From the NCBI RefSeq assembly GCF_004011865.1, contig NZ_RKLP01000005.1, positions 1 to 64,000 on the forward strand: DNA of 64,000 nucleotides, given 5' to 3'. The stretch is from Prescottella agglutinans (lineage in GTDB: Bacteria > Actinomycetota > Actinomycetes > Mycobacteriales > Mycobacteriaceae). The notes under the pieces are model-generated. The model was not told the DNA's origin, did no database searches, and saw only the letters and a program-made list of their open reading frames with translations. Positions 1-8,022 of the stretch are shown here, piece after piece. Position numbers and translations under genes: made by a program. Every line of letters starts with the position of its first letter. Positions within the stretch are counted from its first letter, which is position 1.

Positions 1-2
1 CG

Positions 3-740
3 ATCCCGGCGATGCGGTCCGGCGACGCGGAGTGGACCGACTGGCAGTGGAAGTCGCTGGTCATCGACACCAACTGCCGCGAGATCGTGGACAACGTCGT
101 GGACATGGCGCACTTCTTCTACGTGCACTACTCGTTCCCGACGTACTTCAAGAACATCTTCGAGGGCCACGTCGCCATCCAGGAACAAGCCGGCGTGGGC
201 CGCGACGACATCACCGAGTGGACCGACCCGGACGTGCCCAAGCTCGTCGGCCACGGCTCGATCGCCGCGTACCACGGGCCGTCGTTCATGATCGACGACC
301 TCGTCTACCACTACGAGGGCTACGACGTCGAGTCCGTCCTCATCAACTGCCACTACCCGATCTCCGCGAACCAGTTCGTGCTCATGTACGGCATCTCGGT
401 GAAGAAGACCGACAAGGTCCCGGCCGAGATGGCCGACCAGCTCGTCGACGCGATGATCGGCTACATCGGCGTCGGGTTCGAGCAGGACATCGAGATCTGG
501 AAGAACAAGACCCGCATCGAGAACCCGCTGCTCACCAACGAGGACGGCCCCGTCTACCAGCTGCGCCGCTGGTACGAGCAGTTCTACGTCGACGTCGCCG
601 ACATCACCCCCGACATGGTCGACCGCTTCGAGTTCGAACTCGACACCACCAAGCCCGTCGAGGCATGGAAGGCCGAGGTCGCCGAGAACCTGAAACTGCG
701 TGGCGCCAAGCTCGCCGGCGCCGCGGAGACGTCGGCGTGA
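3..740 (+). CDS. kshA: 3-ketosteroid 9-alpha-monooxygenase oxygenase subunit, C-terminal part (5' end outside window)
   Basis: This is the catalytic domain of a Rieske non-heme iron oxygenase of the KshA type, which hydroxylates the steroid nucleus at C9 and leads to B-ring opening. The frame is open from base 3, so the Rieske [2Fe-2S] N-terminus lies upstream of the window. The mononuclear iron site is visible as NVVDMAHFFYVH (the N-x2-D-x2-H-x4-H pattern), with the distal Asp in FEQDIEIWKNK. The DNVVDMAHFFYVHYSF segment matches my memory of actinobacterial KshA closely. Its stop overlaps the start of the next small gene (TGATG), so the two are probably translated together and followed by two SDR genes. 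KstR-type control is likely from family knowledge, but the promoter is not in the window. Confidence 0.9.
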   Translation: MPAMRSGDAEWTDWQWKSLVIDTNCREIVDNVVDMAHFFYVHYSFPTYFKNIFEGHVAIQEQAGVGRDDITEWTDPDVPKLVGHGSIAAYHGPSFMIDDLVYHYEGYDVESVLINCHYPISANQFVLMYGISVKKTDKVPAEMADQLVDAMIGYIGVGFEQDIEIWKNKTRIENPLLTNEDGPVYQLRRWYEQFYVDVADITPDMVDRFEFELDTTKPVEAWKAEVAENLKLRGAKLAGAAETSA

Positions 741-967
741 TGCAGCACGTCGACTGCACAAGCTGCGGAGTCCAGGTCCTCGTCGAGAAGCACAGCTGGG
801 AGCACACCAGTGTCCAGTGGAGCACCGACCGACCCGAAACCATCTGCGACGAGTACCGGAACGATTCGTCGTTGACACTGCGCGGAGCGCGTGTCGGGCG
901 TTGCGCCGCACTGCGTGAATCGATCGCCGTGGCCGCCGTGGACGGACGTATCCCCTTCTCCGACTGA
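740..967 (+). CDS. Small Cys-containing protein coupled to kshA (75 aa)
   Basis: The ATG shares its A with the TGA of kshA (TGATG), a classic sign of translational coupling. The product begins MQHVDCTSCGVQVLVEKHSW and contains a CxxC pair (CTSC), a further Cys in ETICDEY and one in GRCAALRES, so a small metal-binding or redox fold is possible. The C-terminus GRIPFSD is typical of short proteins I recall next to oxygenases in Rhodococcus and Mycobacterium. Its function is unknown. The arrangement (oxygenase, small Cys protein, two SDRs) suggests an accessory role in steroid or related ring degradation, but this is inference. The next gene follows after 29 bp with a GGAAGGA ribosome binding site. 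Confidence 0.65.
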   Translation: MQHVDCTSCGVQVLVEKHSWEHTSVQWSTDRPETICDEYRNDSSLTLRGARVGRCAALRESIAVAAVDGRIPFSD

Positions 968-996
968 CCCAGCGATCCGGAAGGAACGAGAGAACG

Positions 997-1785
997 ATGA
1001 TCGACAAGGACAAATACGGCCCGTGGGCGTTCGTCGCCGGCGGCTCCGAGGGCGTCGGCGCCGGGTTCGCTGAGGAACTGGCGAAGGCCGGACTGAACCT
1101 CGTGCTGCTCGCCCGCAAGCCCGGCCCGCTCGACGAGACCGCGGCGAAGGCTCGCGCGCACGGCGTCGAGGTTCGCACCCTCGCCGTCGATCTCCTGGCG
1201 GCCGACGCAGTCGAGCAGATCCGGGAGACAACCGCGGATCTCGAAGTGGGACTGCTGATCTTCAACGCCGGTGCCAACACCTACGGCCACGAGTTCGTCA
1301 CCGGCGATCTCGATGCCTGCCGGCAGGTCCTCACGCTCAACGTCGACCGCCAGCTCGAGCTCTCGCAGATCTTCGGCGCACCGATGCGCGAGCGCGGCCG
1401 CGGCGGCATCATCCTGCTCGGTTCGCTGGCAGGATTCGTAGGCGCCGAGCACATGAGCATCTACTCGGCGGCGAAGGCATTCAGCCGCGTCTTCGCCGAG
1501 GGCCTCTGGCTCGAGATGGCCGAGCACGGCGTCGACGTGCTCGAGCTCGTCCTCGGTGTCACCCGAACGCCGGCCATGGAGCGAGTGGGCCTCAACTTCG
1601 ATCTGCCGGGCCTCAACGCGTCGGACCCGTACGACGTTGCCCGTGAAGGACTCGAACACCTCACCGACGGACCCGTCTGGGTCGCGGGGGGGAACTACGA
1701 ATTGGCCTCGAGCCGTGCGGGATTGCCGCGCGGCGAAATCGTCCGGGCGGTTGCCGCCGAAACCCGAGCAATGATGGGACGCTGA
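997..1785 (+). CDS. Short-chain dehydrogenase/reductase (262 aa)
   Basis: This is an NAD(P)-dependent oxidoreductase of the classical SDR family. The N-terminal cofactor loop reads GGSEGVG (a variant of TGxxxGxG), followed by an NAG motif in FNAGANTYG and the catalytic YSAAK with a Ser upstream in LLGSLAGF. The length is normal for the family. The start ATG at 997 is preceded by GGAAGGAACGAGAG. The stop overlaps the ATG of the next SDR (TGATG), so the pair is coupled. Its place behind kshA suggests a hydroxysteroid or hydroxyacyl substrate. The exact substrate cannot be read from the sequence. Confidence 0.85.
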   Translation: MIDKDKYGPWAFVAGGSEGVGAGFAEELAKAGLNLVLLARKPGPLDETAAKARAHGVEVRTLAVDLLAADAVEQIRETTADLEVGLLIFNAGANTYGHEFVTGDLDACRQVLTLNVDRQLELSQIFGAPMRERGRGGIILLGSLAGFVGAEHMSIYSAAKAFSRVFAEGLWLEMAEHGVDVLELVLGVTRTPAMERVGLNFDLPGLNASDPYDVAREGLEHLTDGPVWVAGGNYELASSRAGLPRGEIVRAVAAETRAMMGR

Positions 1786-2570
1786 TGAACACCACCGATT
1801 ACAACCCCCTCCTCGACACCCCGTCGACCGCCGTCATCATCACGGGCGGCGCGTCAGGCATCGGGCTGGCCTCGGCGCGAGCCCTCGCCGAGTCCGGTCG
1901 TCCCGTTGCACTCTGGGACATCAACGAAGCAAAGGCAGCCTCCGAGGCCAAGCTGATCGCCGACGAGTTCGGCATCGACGCCATCGGCGTCGGTATCGAC
2001 CTGAGCAATCCCGATCTGTACGCAGCCGCGTTGGAGGCCACCCGCTCGGCACTGCCGAACATCGGCGGACTGGTCCACGCTGCAGGCGTCGTCGACACGG
2101 GGAATCTCGATGGCGTGACCGTCGACGTGTGGGACCTCGGTATCAACACGCACCTGCGGCCGCTGATCCTCCTGGCCAAGGAACTGCTTCCGGATTTCAT
2201 CGCGAATCCCGGTTCCGCGATCGTCGGTATTGCATCGATCAACGCCACCCTCGGCAACGCGATCAATCCGGTCTACTCCGCTGCCAAGGGCGGGATGCTG
2301 TCGATGGTCCGTTCCCTCGCAGACCGGCTCGGACCCGAGGGCATCCGCATCAACTGCGTCTCGCCGGGCCAGATTCTGACCCCGATGCTGCAGCCCACCG
2401 TGGACGCCCTGCCGGAAGGCACGTTCGAGCGCCGCATTCTGCTCGGACGCCTGGGCCGCCCCGAGGAAATTGCGCGCGCCGTGCGCTTCCTGCTGTCCGA
2501 CGAGGCCAGCTACATCACCGCCACCGAACTCGTCGTCGACGGCGGCAACATCTCGTCACAGCGCATGTGA
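1785..2570 (+). CDS. Short-chain dehydrogenase/reductase, FabG/hydroxysteroid-dehydrogenase type (261 aa)
   Basis: A second classical SDR starts on the A of the preceding stop. It shows ITGGASGIG at residues 19-27, the VHAAG segment, the Ser of the active site in IASINATLG and YSAAKGG, plus the C-terminal VVDGG typical of FabG-like enzymes. It probably acts with the upstream SDR in one coupled operon that starts at or before kshA. Candidate substrates are ring-derived hydroxy/keto intermediates; this is inference from context only. A stem-loop follows five bases after the stop and closes the operon. Confidence 0.85.
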   Translation: MNTTDYNPLLDTPSTAVIITGGASGIGLASARALAESGRPVALWDINEAKAASEAKLIADEFGIDAIGVGIDLSNPDLYAAALEATRSALPNIGGLVHAAGVVDTGNLDGVTVDVWDLGINTHLRPLILLAKELLPDFIANPGSAIVGIASINATLGNAINPVYSAAKGGMLSMVRSLADRLGPEGIRINCVSPGQILTPMLQPTVDALPEGTFERRILLGRLGRPEEIARAVRFLLSDEASYITATELVVDGGNISSQRM

Positions 2571-2574
2571 TGAT

Positions 2575-2616
2575 CCGCCGGTGGCCGACGCTCTCGGAGC
2601 AGATGGCCACCGGCGG
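2575..2616. terminator. Hairpin terminator shared by convergent genes
   Basis: CCGCCGGTGGCC at 2575-2586 pairs perfectly with GGCCACCGGCGG at 2605-2616 around an 18-nt loop. It lies directly behind the SDR stop and before the 3' end of the leftward TetR remnant, so it can serve both strands. No U-tract follows, as is common in high-GC actinobacteria. It is nearly identical over its left arm and loop to the hairpin at 9220-9261. Confidence 0.7.
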
Positions 2617-2638
2617 GCACCCGAGTGATCTGCCCGGT

Positions 2639-3328
2639 TCACGAACCCGAGGACGCGGGGTCCGGCCGGGTCGCCGCGAGAACGATCCCGATGGTCCGCT
2701 CGATCTCCTCGTCGGATGCTTTGCGGCCGAGGGTCATCGGCGCCATGAAGAGAGGAGCAGCGAGCGCGTTCACCATAGCCTCCGGCGTGTGGTGGGAGTT
2801 GGCCTCGCCTCGGTCGATCGCGCGGTGCGCCATCTGCTGCCACGCATCGAGAACTGGCCGGTACTGCTCCAGGACGAGCTTGTTGAATTCGGGATAACGA
2901 CGGCTCGCCGTGAGCGCCGCCGACGCGACTTCCACCGGTCCGGCTGCATACTCCGCAATCTGTTCGGCGAACGTCCGAACGTCGGACTCCTATGAGCCCG
3001 TATCCGGGGGAGCGACCTGTCGAACGTGCATCGCCAGCGCCTCGACGAGCAGGTCGTTGTGCGCGGGCCACCACCGGTAGATCGTCTTGCGGCTGACACC
3101 GGCACGGGCCGCGACCTCGAGCGTGGTGAAGTCGAGTCGCCCTTCCGCAAGGAACGCCAGACACGCCTCACCGACAGCGACGCGAACCTTCTCGCTTCGG
3201 CCACCGCTGCGTGTACGCATCCTTTCGGCCTTGCCGGAGTCGACAGCGCCCTCGGCAGCAGGCATTTCCGTCTCGGCCTGCACCGGGCCGATCGAGTCGT
3301 CGTTCGCCATCCGCTTGCTCAACGCCAT
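2639..3328 (-). pseudogene. TetR-family regulator interrupted by an in-frame TAG
   Basis: The leftward frame encodes an HTH (EVAARAGVSRKTIYRWWPAH) near residues 65-85 and continues in the same frame into a normal TetR C-terminal ligand domain (VEVASAALTASRRYPEFNKL, ending DPASSGS). The two halves are separated by a single TAG at 2992-2990, after ...VAPPDTGS and before ESDVRTFAEQIAEY. A one-base change from TGG (Trp) would explain it. No other defect is seen downstream. The 5' end is uncertain (ATG at 3328 or 3310, or TTG at 3322) and sits directly against a headless oxidoreductase on the other strand. Either the gene is dead, or it yields a DNA-binding domain of about 100 residues without the ligand domain. 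A sequencing error is also possible. Confidence 0.75.
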
Positions 3329-3332
3329 CTCC

Positions 3333-4220
3333 CTCGACTGTGCGGTCCTTGCCGGCAACGCGGCCGACCTCAATGTCGGCGTCGACCTGCTGAGCTCGGA
3401 GCAGCTGCGGCGGGAGTATCTCGACCTGTCCTTCGCACCACACCACGTCGGCATCGTTCAGCGCGACGCCTTGATCGTGAATCCGCGCGAATTGTTGCGT
3501 GCCGAACTGACCGCCGCCCTCGGGAACGGGGCCGTTCTGATCCGCGACGTGGTCAGCGGTGTCGAGCGGTCTCGTCATGGGGTGCTCGTCACCGCCCGTT
3601 CCGGTGAAACCTTCTATGCTGGAACGGTTGTCGTCGCGGCAGGAGCTGCGACCAACGTCAGTAGCCTCCTCTCACGGCCACTGGATCTGCGCACCTATGG
3701 AGCGACGGTGGTCCTCGTCGAGGTATCGGATCCTGCCGAACTCGACATCCCGGCCATGATGTACCTGAAGGCCTCAGGAGACCACGTTGCTTTCGGGGGG
3801 ATCGTCATGCCGCCGCTGAGATACCCGGACGGGCGTTGGTATCTCAAGTGCTCCGGCCGCAGCCTGCTCGACAACCCCCTCGACTCGGCCTCTTCGATCG
3901 CACGGTGGGTCCGTAGCGGTGGCCGGCAGGAGGACATTCGCGAATCACTCGATCTGCTCACCGAACTCCTTCCCGGCAAAGCCCTCGGTCCCGCACACAC
4001 GCGCCCCTGCATGGTGTGCGAAACCCCGACCGGCTTGCCGTACATCGATCGGGTGGACGGGCACACCGTCGTCGCTGTCGAGGGGGAACGTGGCGCCATG
4101 GCAGCGGACGAAATCGGCAGACTTGCTGCAGAACTCGCGCTCGAAGGAGCGTGGACAGACGGCATTCCGCACGCGGCGTCCAGGCCCGATGGACGGAAGC
4201 CGAGTCTTCGCCTCCACTGA
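3333..4220 (+). pseudogene. FAD-dependent oxidoreductase (DAO family) lacking its N-terminus
   Basis: The translation from about 3333 (CAVLAGNAADLNVGVDLLSS) to the stop at 4220 looks like the middle and C-terminal parts of a D-amino-acid-oxidase/glycine-oxidase-like flavoprotein, including GTVVVAAGAATN and the C-terminal TGLPYIDRVDGHTVVAVEGE. The FAD-binding GxGxxG segment, about the first 100 residues, is absent. Upstream codons in this frame only translate the antisense of the TetR gene. The coding similarity begins within a few bases of where the TetR coding end lies. This is what a deletion removing the divergent promoter and the oxidoreductase 5' end would leave. The gene is probably non-functional. 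Confidence 0.7.
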
Positions 4221-4281
4221 GCGCCGCTGCGCGTGCGTGACCCCGTACGACCGCTCCGCGAGTAGAAACGGATCACCTCCG

Positions 4282-4695
4282 GTGAAGTGTTCGAACGGCC
4301 CCGTCATCCCTGCCGAAATGGTGCATGTCTACCAGCATTGCCATGTCGCTCCTGCCGTCCGCGCAGGTGACTTCATCATCTGCTCAGGCGTGCTGGGGCA
4401 GCGCCTCGATGGAACCATTCCTGACGATCACGCAACAGAGTTCGCCCTCGCATTCGAGAATCTCCGGTGCGTACTGGCGGCGGCCGGAGCCGAGTTGGCT
4501 CATATCGTCGAATTGGTCACGTTCCATACGGATCTCGAAGGCGACCTGGGTTCCTTCACGACAGTCAAGGAGCGGTTCATGCACGAGCCGTATCCGGCAT
4601 GGACCGCCGTGGGTGTTACCCATCTCGGCGCCGGATCGATCGTGACACCGCGAGTCGAGATCAAAGCCACCGCGTATCTCGTCTCCGCTCCCTGA
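4282..4695 (+). CDS. RidA/YjgF family protein (about 125-137 aa)
   Basis: RidA-family proteins are small trimeric enamine/imine deaminases or related hydrolases. The product shows family features: GDFIICSGVLGQRLDG near the N-terminus, FALAFENLRCVLAAAG, and WTAVGVTHLGAGSIVTPRVE, ending with VEIKATAYL. A GTG at 4282 (KCSNGPVIPAEM) or the ATG at 4318 can start it. I chose 4282 because NGPVIPAEMVH fits the usual N-terminal strand. It lies 61 bp behind the headless amine-oxidase-like gene. This is a sensible metabolic pairing, since oxidases make imines that RidA proteins hydrolyse. It appears intact although its neighbour is broken. Confidence 0.8.
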   Translation: MKCSNGPVIPAEMVHVYQHCHVAPAVRAGDFIICSGVLGQRLDGTIPDDHATEFALAFENLRCVLAAAGAELAHIVELVTFHTDLEGDLGSFTTVKERFMHEPYPAWTAVGVTHLGAGSIVTPRVEIKATAYLVSAP

Positions 4696-4951
4696 TTCCT
4701 GTCGCCTGCTCCGAGGCGTATGTCGTGGCCGGCAATACGACTCGGACACAGAGATTTCCGTCGGCATCGTCGCCGACGCGGCACTCGCCGGGCCCCTTGA
4801 TGTGATCACGATTCCGCAGTCGATCCGGGAGGCAGATGCGCGCCGTCCGCGACCATGACCGACTGATCAGGTCGTGTATTCGTCCATGCGCGCCCGCTGG
4901 TGAACATGCGACGAGACACGCTCGCCGTCGACCGACGGGGAGCTAGCAACC

Positions 4952-4971
4952 CTGCACACGTGAGAGTGCAG
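4952..4971 (+). promoter_or_regulatory. Inverted repeat in the leader of the micro-gene
   Basis: CTGCAC (4952-4957) and GTGCAG (4966-4971) form a 6-bp inverted repeat around 8 nt, just upstream of the AGAGGAGAA ribosome binding site (4976-4984). It could be an operator or a small 5'-UTR hairpin. The rest of 4696-4951 shows no convincing gene. A 32-codon open stretch ending at 4858 (VGIVADAALAGPLDVITIPQ) might be the tail of a lost gene, but I cannot assign it. Confidence 0.35.
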
Positions 4972-4987
4972 ACACAGAGGAGAACAG

Positions 4988-5125
4988 ATGGGTTCTTCGG
5001 AATCAGACCTGATGACGCTGGGCAACATCGCCACGATCGTCGGTGCTGCGGCGGGCATCCTGGGCGGAATCGGTGCGGCCGCTGGCCTCGCCGCGTTCTT
5101 CGGCGCGGGCGGCGCGCTCAGCTGA
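4988..5125 (+). CDS. Hydrophobic micro-protein, 45 aa
   Basis: An ATG at 4988 follows a strong AGAGGAGAA site at 3-nt spacing and opens a 45-codon frame. The product begins MGSSESDLMTLGNIATIVGA and continues with an uninterrupted Ala/Gly/Ile/Leu-rich stretch (residues 10-45) long enough for one membrane helix or an amphipathic pore-like helix. It ends FFGAGGALS. It carries no signal peptide cleavage motif. A 14-bp hairpin terminator follows at 5169, and there is no adjoining gene, so it looks like a free-standing transcription unit. The size and Gly/Ala composition recall the small secreted-without-signal outer-membrane channel peptides (PorA/PorH class, about 45-57 aa) of mycolate actinobacteria, but there is no sequence match I can state. 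Confidence 0.6.
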   Translation: MGSSESDLMTLGNIATIVGAAAGILGGIGAAAGLAAFFGAGGALS

Positions 5126-5168
5126 CAACGGTGTGTGACTAGACCGTCTTTGCTCGACGCGCACGAAA

Positions 5169-5204
5169 CCGGGTTCGCGCGACACCTTCCTCGCGCGAGC
5201 CCGG
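5169..5204 (+). terminator. Strong hairpin terminator after the micro-gene
   Basis: CCGGGTTCGCGCGA (5169-5182) pairs with TCGCGCGAGCCCGG (5191-5204) around an 8-nt loop, a 14-bp stem with one G-T pair. It lies 44 bp behind the micro-gene stop and about 100 bp before the 3' end of the leftward MFS gene, so it can insulate both. Confidence 0.75.
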
Positions 5205-5305
5205 CTCGTGAAAGCCTTTGCTTACCAACTGCAAGTCTGATCCTGCCGCTGCACGCCGGCACCTATCGATTCCTGTCGATCAGGACCGTCGGAGCGCTCG
5301 AGCCG

Positions 5306-6829
5306 CTACGGCAACGCAAGTGCAATAGCGGCCGGATCGTTGGAGGTGCCCGCATCCGCGGCAACGGCCTGCAGGTCGGCGGCCTGCTCTGCCTTGCGAG
5401 GCAGGGCCGCTGCCGTGACCAGGGCCATGGCTGCGGCCGCCGCAGCGATCAGGTAGCCGACGGTGATACCGGTGTCCGAATAGAGCACCTGGCCATCGAG
5501 TTCCATCGCGATGTGCGAATTGAGCGCGGCGAAAGCGATCACCGGCAACACCGCGGGCAGGATGTTCTGCGAAACGGACGCCAGTGCGCCCGTGGTCGCC
5601 TGCAGCGACTGCGGAACGGTGGCCAGGAGCAGGTTCGGCGTGCTCGCGTAGCCGATGCCGGTGCCGAGACCGGCGATCGCGGCAAAGACGATCACCGCCC
5701 ACTTGTTCTCGTGTGACAGTGCGGTCGCGGCAGTGCCGACCGTCATGAGAACGAGGCCGGCGATCATCGTGACGCGCGGCCCGATCCGGCCGACGAACCG
5801 GCCGACAAGGACTCCACCGAGGACGGTGGTGGCACCGAACGGTGCTTGGAAGATCGCGTACCCTTCCGCGTCGACGCCGAAGCCGTACCCCAGACCGAGT
5901 TCTGCCGGGGTCATGGCCATGTACGGCAGGATGATGGTGAACACAGCACTGACGCCGTAGACCAGACCGCTGGTGAGCGTGGTCAGCGCGACCGGACGGT
6001 TGGCCAGCAGGCGAAGGTCGATGAGCGGCTGCTCGATTCGGCGAGCTGAGACGATCCATGCCACGAAGAGCAGTGCACCGCCGATGAGGTACGCCAGGGT
6101 ACTGGGTGCGGCCCAGCCCCAGTCCGGTCCGACACTGACGCCGACGAGCACGCCGGCGATGCCGGTGCCGAGCAGGATCGCGCCGACCAGGTCGAGGCGC
6201 GAGCGCAGGCGCAGGTTCGACTCGTCGGTGGTGAGCATGATCATCGGGGCGAGGACCGCGAGGCAGATCAGCGTGAACCAGAACATGCTGCGGAAGCCGA
6301 AGTTGTCGATGAGCCAACCGGCCAGGAACGGTGCCGGGATAGCTACCAGCCCCATCCCGCTGATGACGACGCTGACCGACATCGTGACAGTGCGCTTGGG
6401 GAACACGTCACGGATGAGCGTGTAGACGAGGAACAGGCACGGGTTGAGCATGCCGGTCAGGGCGCGGCCGATCACCAGGACTCCGAACGACGGGGCGACC
6501 GCCGAGATCAGCGCGCCGACGGCGGCCAGTGCGATGCACACCATCAGCAGCCTTCGCTTGCCGTAGGTGTCGGCGAGCTTGCCGATCAGTGGCGATGCCA
6601 CGGCACCGAGCAGCAGGAAGGCGGTCAGCAGCCAGGCGCCCTGCGTTGTCCGGTAGTGCGCCGAAATGTCCGGCAGCGCTATCGAGATCAGCATGTAGCT
6701 GATCGACAGGAGTTCGAGCAACAAGCCCATCGAGAGCAGGGACAGGAGCACTCTCGGCGTCCAGCCCGCATTCACAGACTGTTCGGGACCGGGAGAGTTG
6801 GTGTCGACTTCGAAATCGGGAGAGTGCAT
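5306..6829 (-). CDS. MFS drug-efflux-type transporter (about 507 aa)
   Basis: This is a major-facilitator permease of the drug:H+ antiporter (DHA) kind, with about 12-14 hydrophobic segments. Family signs are the loop PLIGKLADTYGKRRLLMVCI between the second and third helices and the paired motif GVLVGRFVGRIGPR in the second half. The ATG at 6829 (MHSPDFEVDT) is preceded by GGAAGGA at good spacing, so I prefer it to a start 31 codons upstream. The tail after the last helix is Ala-rich and cytoplasmic. A TetR gene lies upstream in the same direction, which often marks substrate-induced efflux. The substrate is unknown. Confidence 0.85.
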   Translation of the reverse strand: MHSPDFEVDTNSPGPEQSVNAGWTPRVLLSLLSMGLLLELLSISYMLISIALPDISAHYRTTQGAWLLTAFLLLGAVASPLIGKLADTYGKRRLLMVCIALAAVGALISAVAPSFGVLVIGRALTGMLNPCLFLVYTLIRDVFPKRTVTMSVSVVISGMGLVAIPAPFLAGWLIDNFGFRSMFWFTLICLAVLAPMIMLTTDESNLRLRSRLDLVGAILLGTGIAGVLVGVSVGPDWGWAAPSTLAYLIGGALLFVAWIVSARRIEQPLIDLRLLANRPVALTTLTSGLVYGVSAVFTIILPYMAMTPAELGLGYGFGVDAEGYAIFQAPFGATTVLGGVLVGRFVGRIGPRVTMIAGLVLMTVGTAATALSHENKWAVIVFAAIAGLGTGIGYASTPNLLLATVPQSLQATTGALASVSQNILPAVLPVIAFAALNSHIAMELDGQVLYSDTGITVGYLIAAAAAAMALVTAAALPRKAEQAADLQAVAADAGTSNDPAAIALALP

Positions 6830-7131
6830 GCGCGGTGGTCCTTCCAGGACGGGTGAGATACCACGGGAGATGCCTCGGGAACACGTCGAACAATGAAGGA
6901 GAGGCGGAATGGCCTGGAGCAAAACAGCATTGGCTTGCGATGGCCGAATTCGCGGTCGGGTGTCGCACCGAGAATGCGAATGCTAGAGCCGAGGGATCCC
7001 ACCGGAAGGCACACATCCCACCCAGTGGGAGATTCTTCGATACGCATACCCGACCCGGCAACTCCCGAAGACCGGGCAAACCGGCCAAAAGGACGCGATC
7101 TACTGGATACCAAGCAGTTTCGACTCGAATC
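6830..7131. other. Intergenic region between TetR gene and MFS gene (no gene seen)
   Basis: This stretch of 302 bp lies downstream of the TetR stop and upstream of the MFS start, both leftward. I find no plausible coding frame with an RBS. There is a short TCCCAC/GTGGGA inverted repeat near 7017-7033 and the MFS ribosome site GGAAGGA next to 6829. It presumably carries the MFS promoter, but I cannot place a -10/-35 pair with confidence. Confidence 0.5.
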
Positions 7132-7812
7132 TCAACCGGCGTGCGGGGCCTCGTGGAGGACTGCGATACCGCCGATGAACCCTTCCAGTGCGACCGAGAA
7201 GGCATCGCCTCCCACATAGTCGTGCAGCTCGGTCACGAATCGTGCGGCGCGCCGATGATCGGTCGCGGCCCGCTCGTCCAGGTCCACACCCTCCCGCCGG
7301 CGCCACTCACGCAGGTCGACTCCCGATTTCAGCTCCTCGCCCGGATCGTCGATGGCGAGCGCAGCCATCCCCAGAGTCAGACCAGCGACACCGAATATCA
7401 CTGCGTAGCCAGCGGATCGACCAATTCCGGCCCGCTCCAGGCGCTCGAGGACGAGTTCCAGTTGATCCAGAGATGCGGAATCCACTCGACGACGTGGAGT
7501 GGACCACACGCTGATCAGCCAGGGGTGGCGCGTGAAGGCCTGCCAATCGCCGATCGCCATGATCCGAACCAGTTCAGACCAGGACACCTCCGGAGCGCGC
7601 GGTAGCGGGCTTCGTGCGGTGATGGTGTCGACCATCGCGACGATGAGGTCGTCACGGTCCCTGACGTGCCGATACGACGACATCGTGGATACGTTCAGCG
7701 CCGCAGCAACTCGCCGCATCGATACCGCCTCGATTCCCTCGGAATCAGCAATAGCGATGCCTGCCAGAGCAATCCGCTCGCGTGTCAGCGGTGCTTTCAC
7801 GGCTTCCTTCAT
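7132..7812 (-). CDS. TetR-family transcriptional regulator (226 aa)
   Basis: The N-terminal HTH is visible around residues 26-50 (AVSMRRVAAALNVSTMSSYRH), followed by a TetR_C-like helical domain with GYAVIFGVAGLTLGMAA and a Tyr/Gly-rich C-terminus (ELHDYVGGDAFSVALEGF). This resembles the TetR/AcrR members with a tetracycline-repressor-like C-terminal domain. The ATG at 7812 (MKEAVKAPLT) is preceded by GGAGGA at about 9 nt, so the long upstream open frame is not used. It is divergent from the saccharopine-dehydrogenase-like gene, with a 19-bp palindrome between them that fits its operator. Confidence 0.87.
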   Translation of the reverse strand: MKEAVKAPLTRERIALAGIAIADSEGIEAVSMRRVAAALNVSTMSSYRHVRDRDDLIVAMVDTITARSPLPRAPEVSWSELVRIMAIGDWQAFTRHPWLISVWSTPRRRVDSASLDQLELVLERLERAGIGRSAGYAVIFGVAGLTLGMAALAIDDPGEELKSGVDLREWRRREGVDLDERAATDHRRAARFVTELHDYVGGDAFSVALEGFIGGIAVLHEAPHAG

Positions 7813-7855
7813 CCTCGAAAATCCTCCGCTCGGGTAGTGACAGCACGGCGCGGCC

Positions 7856-7874
7856 GTGTGTACAGTGTACGCAC
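7856..7874. promoter_or_regulatory. Palindromic TetR-type operator
   Basis: GTGTGTACAGTGTACGCAC is a 19-bp near-perfect palindrome: half-sites GTGyGTACA and TGTACrCAC around a central base, with a single mismatched base pair. It sits 44 bp upstream of the TetR start and 149 bp upstream of the divergent enzyme gene. It is the only strong dyad in that intergenic region. Auto-repression and control of the divergent gene are inferred from position. Confidence 0.7.
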
Positions 7875-8022
7875 GGCGATGTGATCGATGCCATACCTGG
7901 CTGCCACATGCCGCTACAGAGCTCAATGCCGAGCTCGATGGTGAGCGTATATCGCAAGTCCCGCAGCCGATTCCGGGACAAGCACCCTTTCGTTTCGACA
8001 CAGACAGAGGTGCATCACATCC

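Noticed and set aside
5280-6317. Arg/His-rich leftward frame overlapping the MFS gene
   Set aside because: A +1 shadow of the MFS coding sequence without membrane helices.
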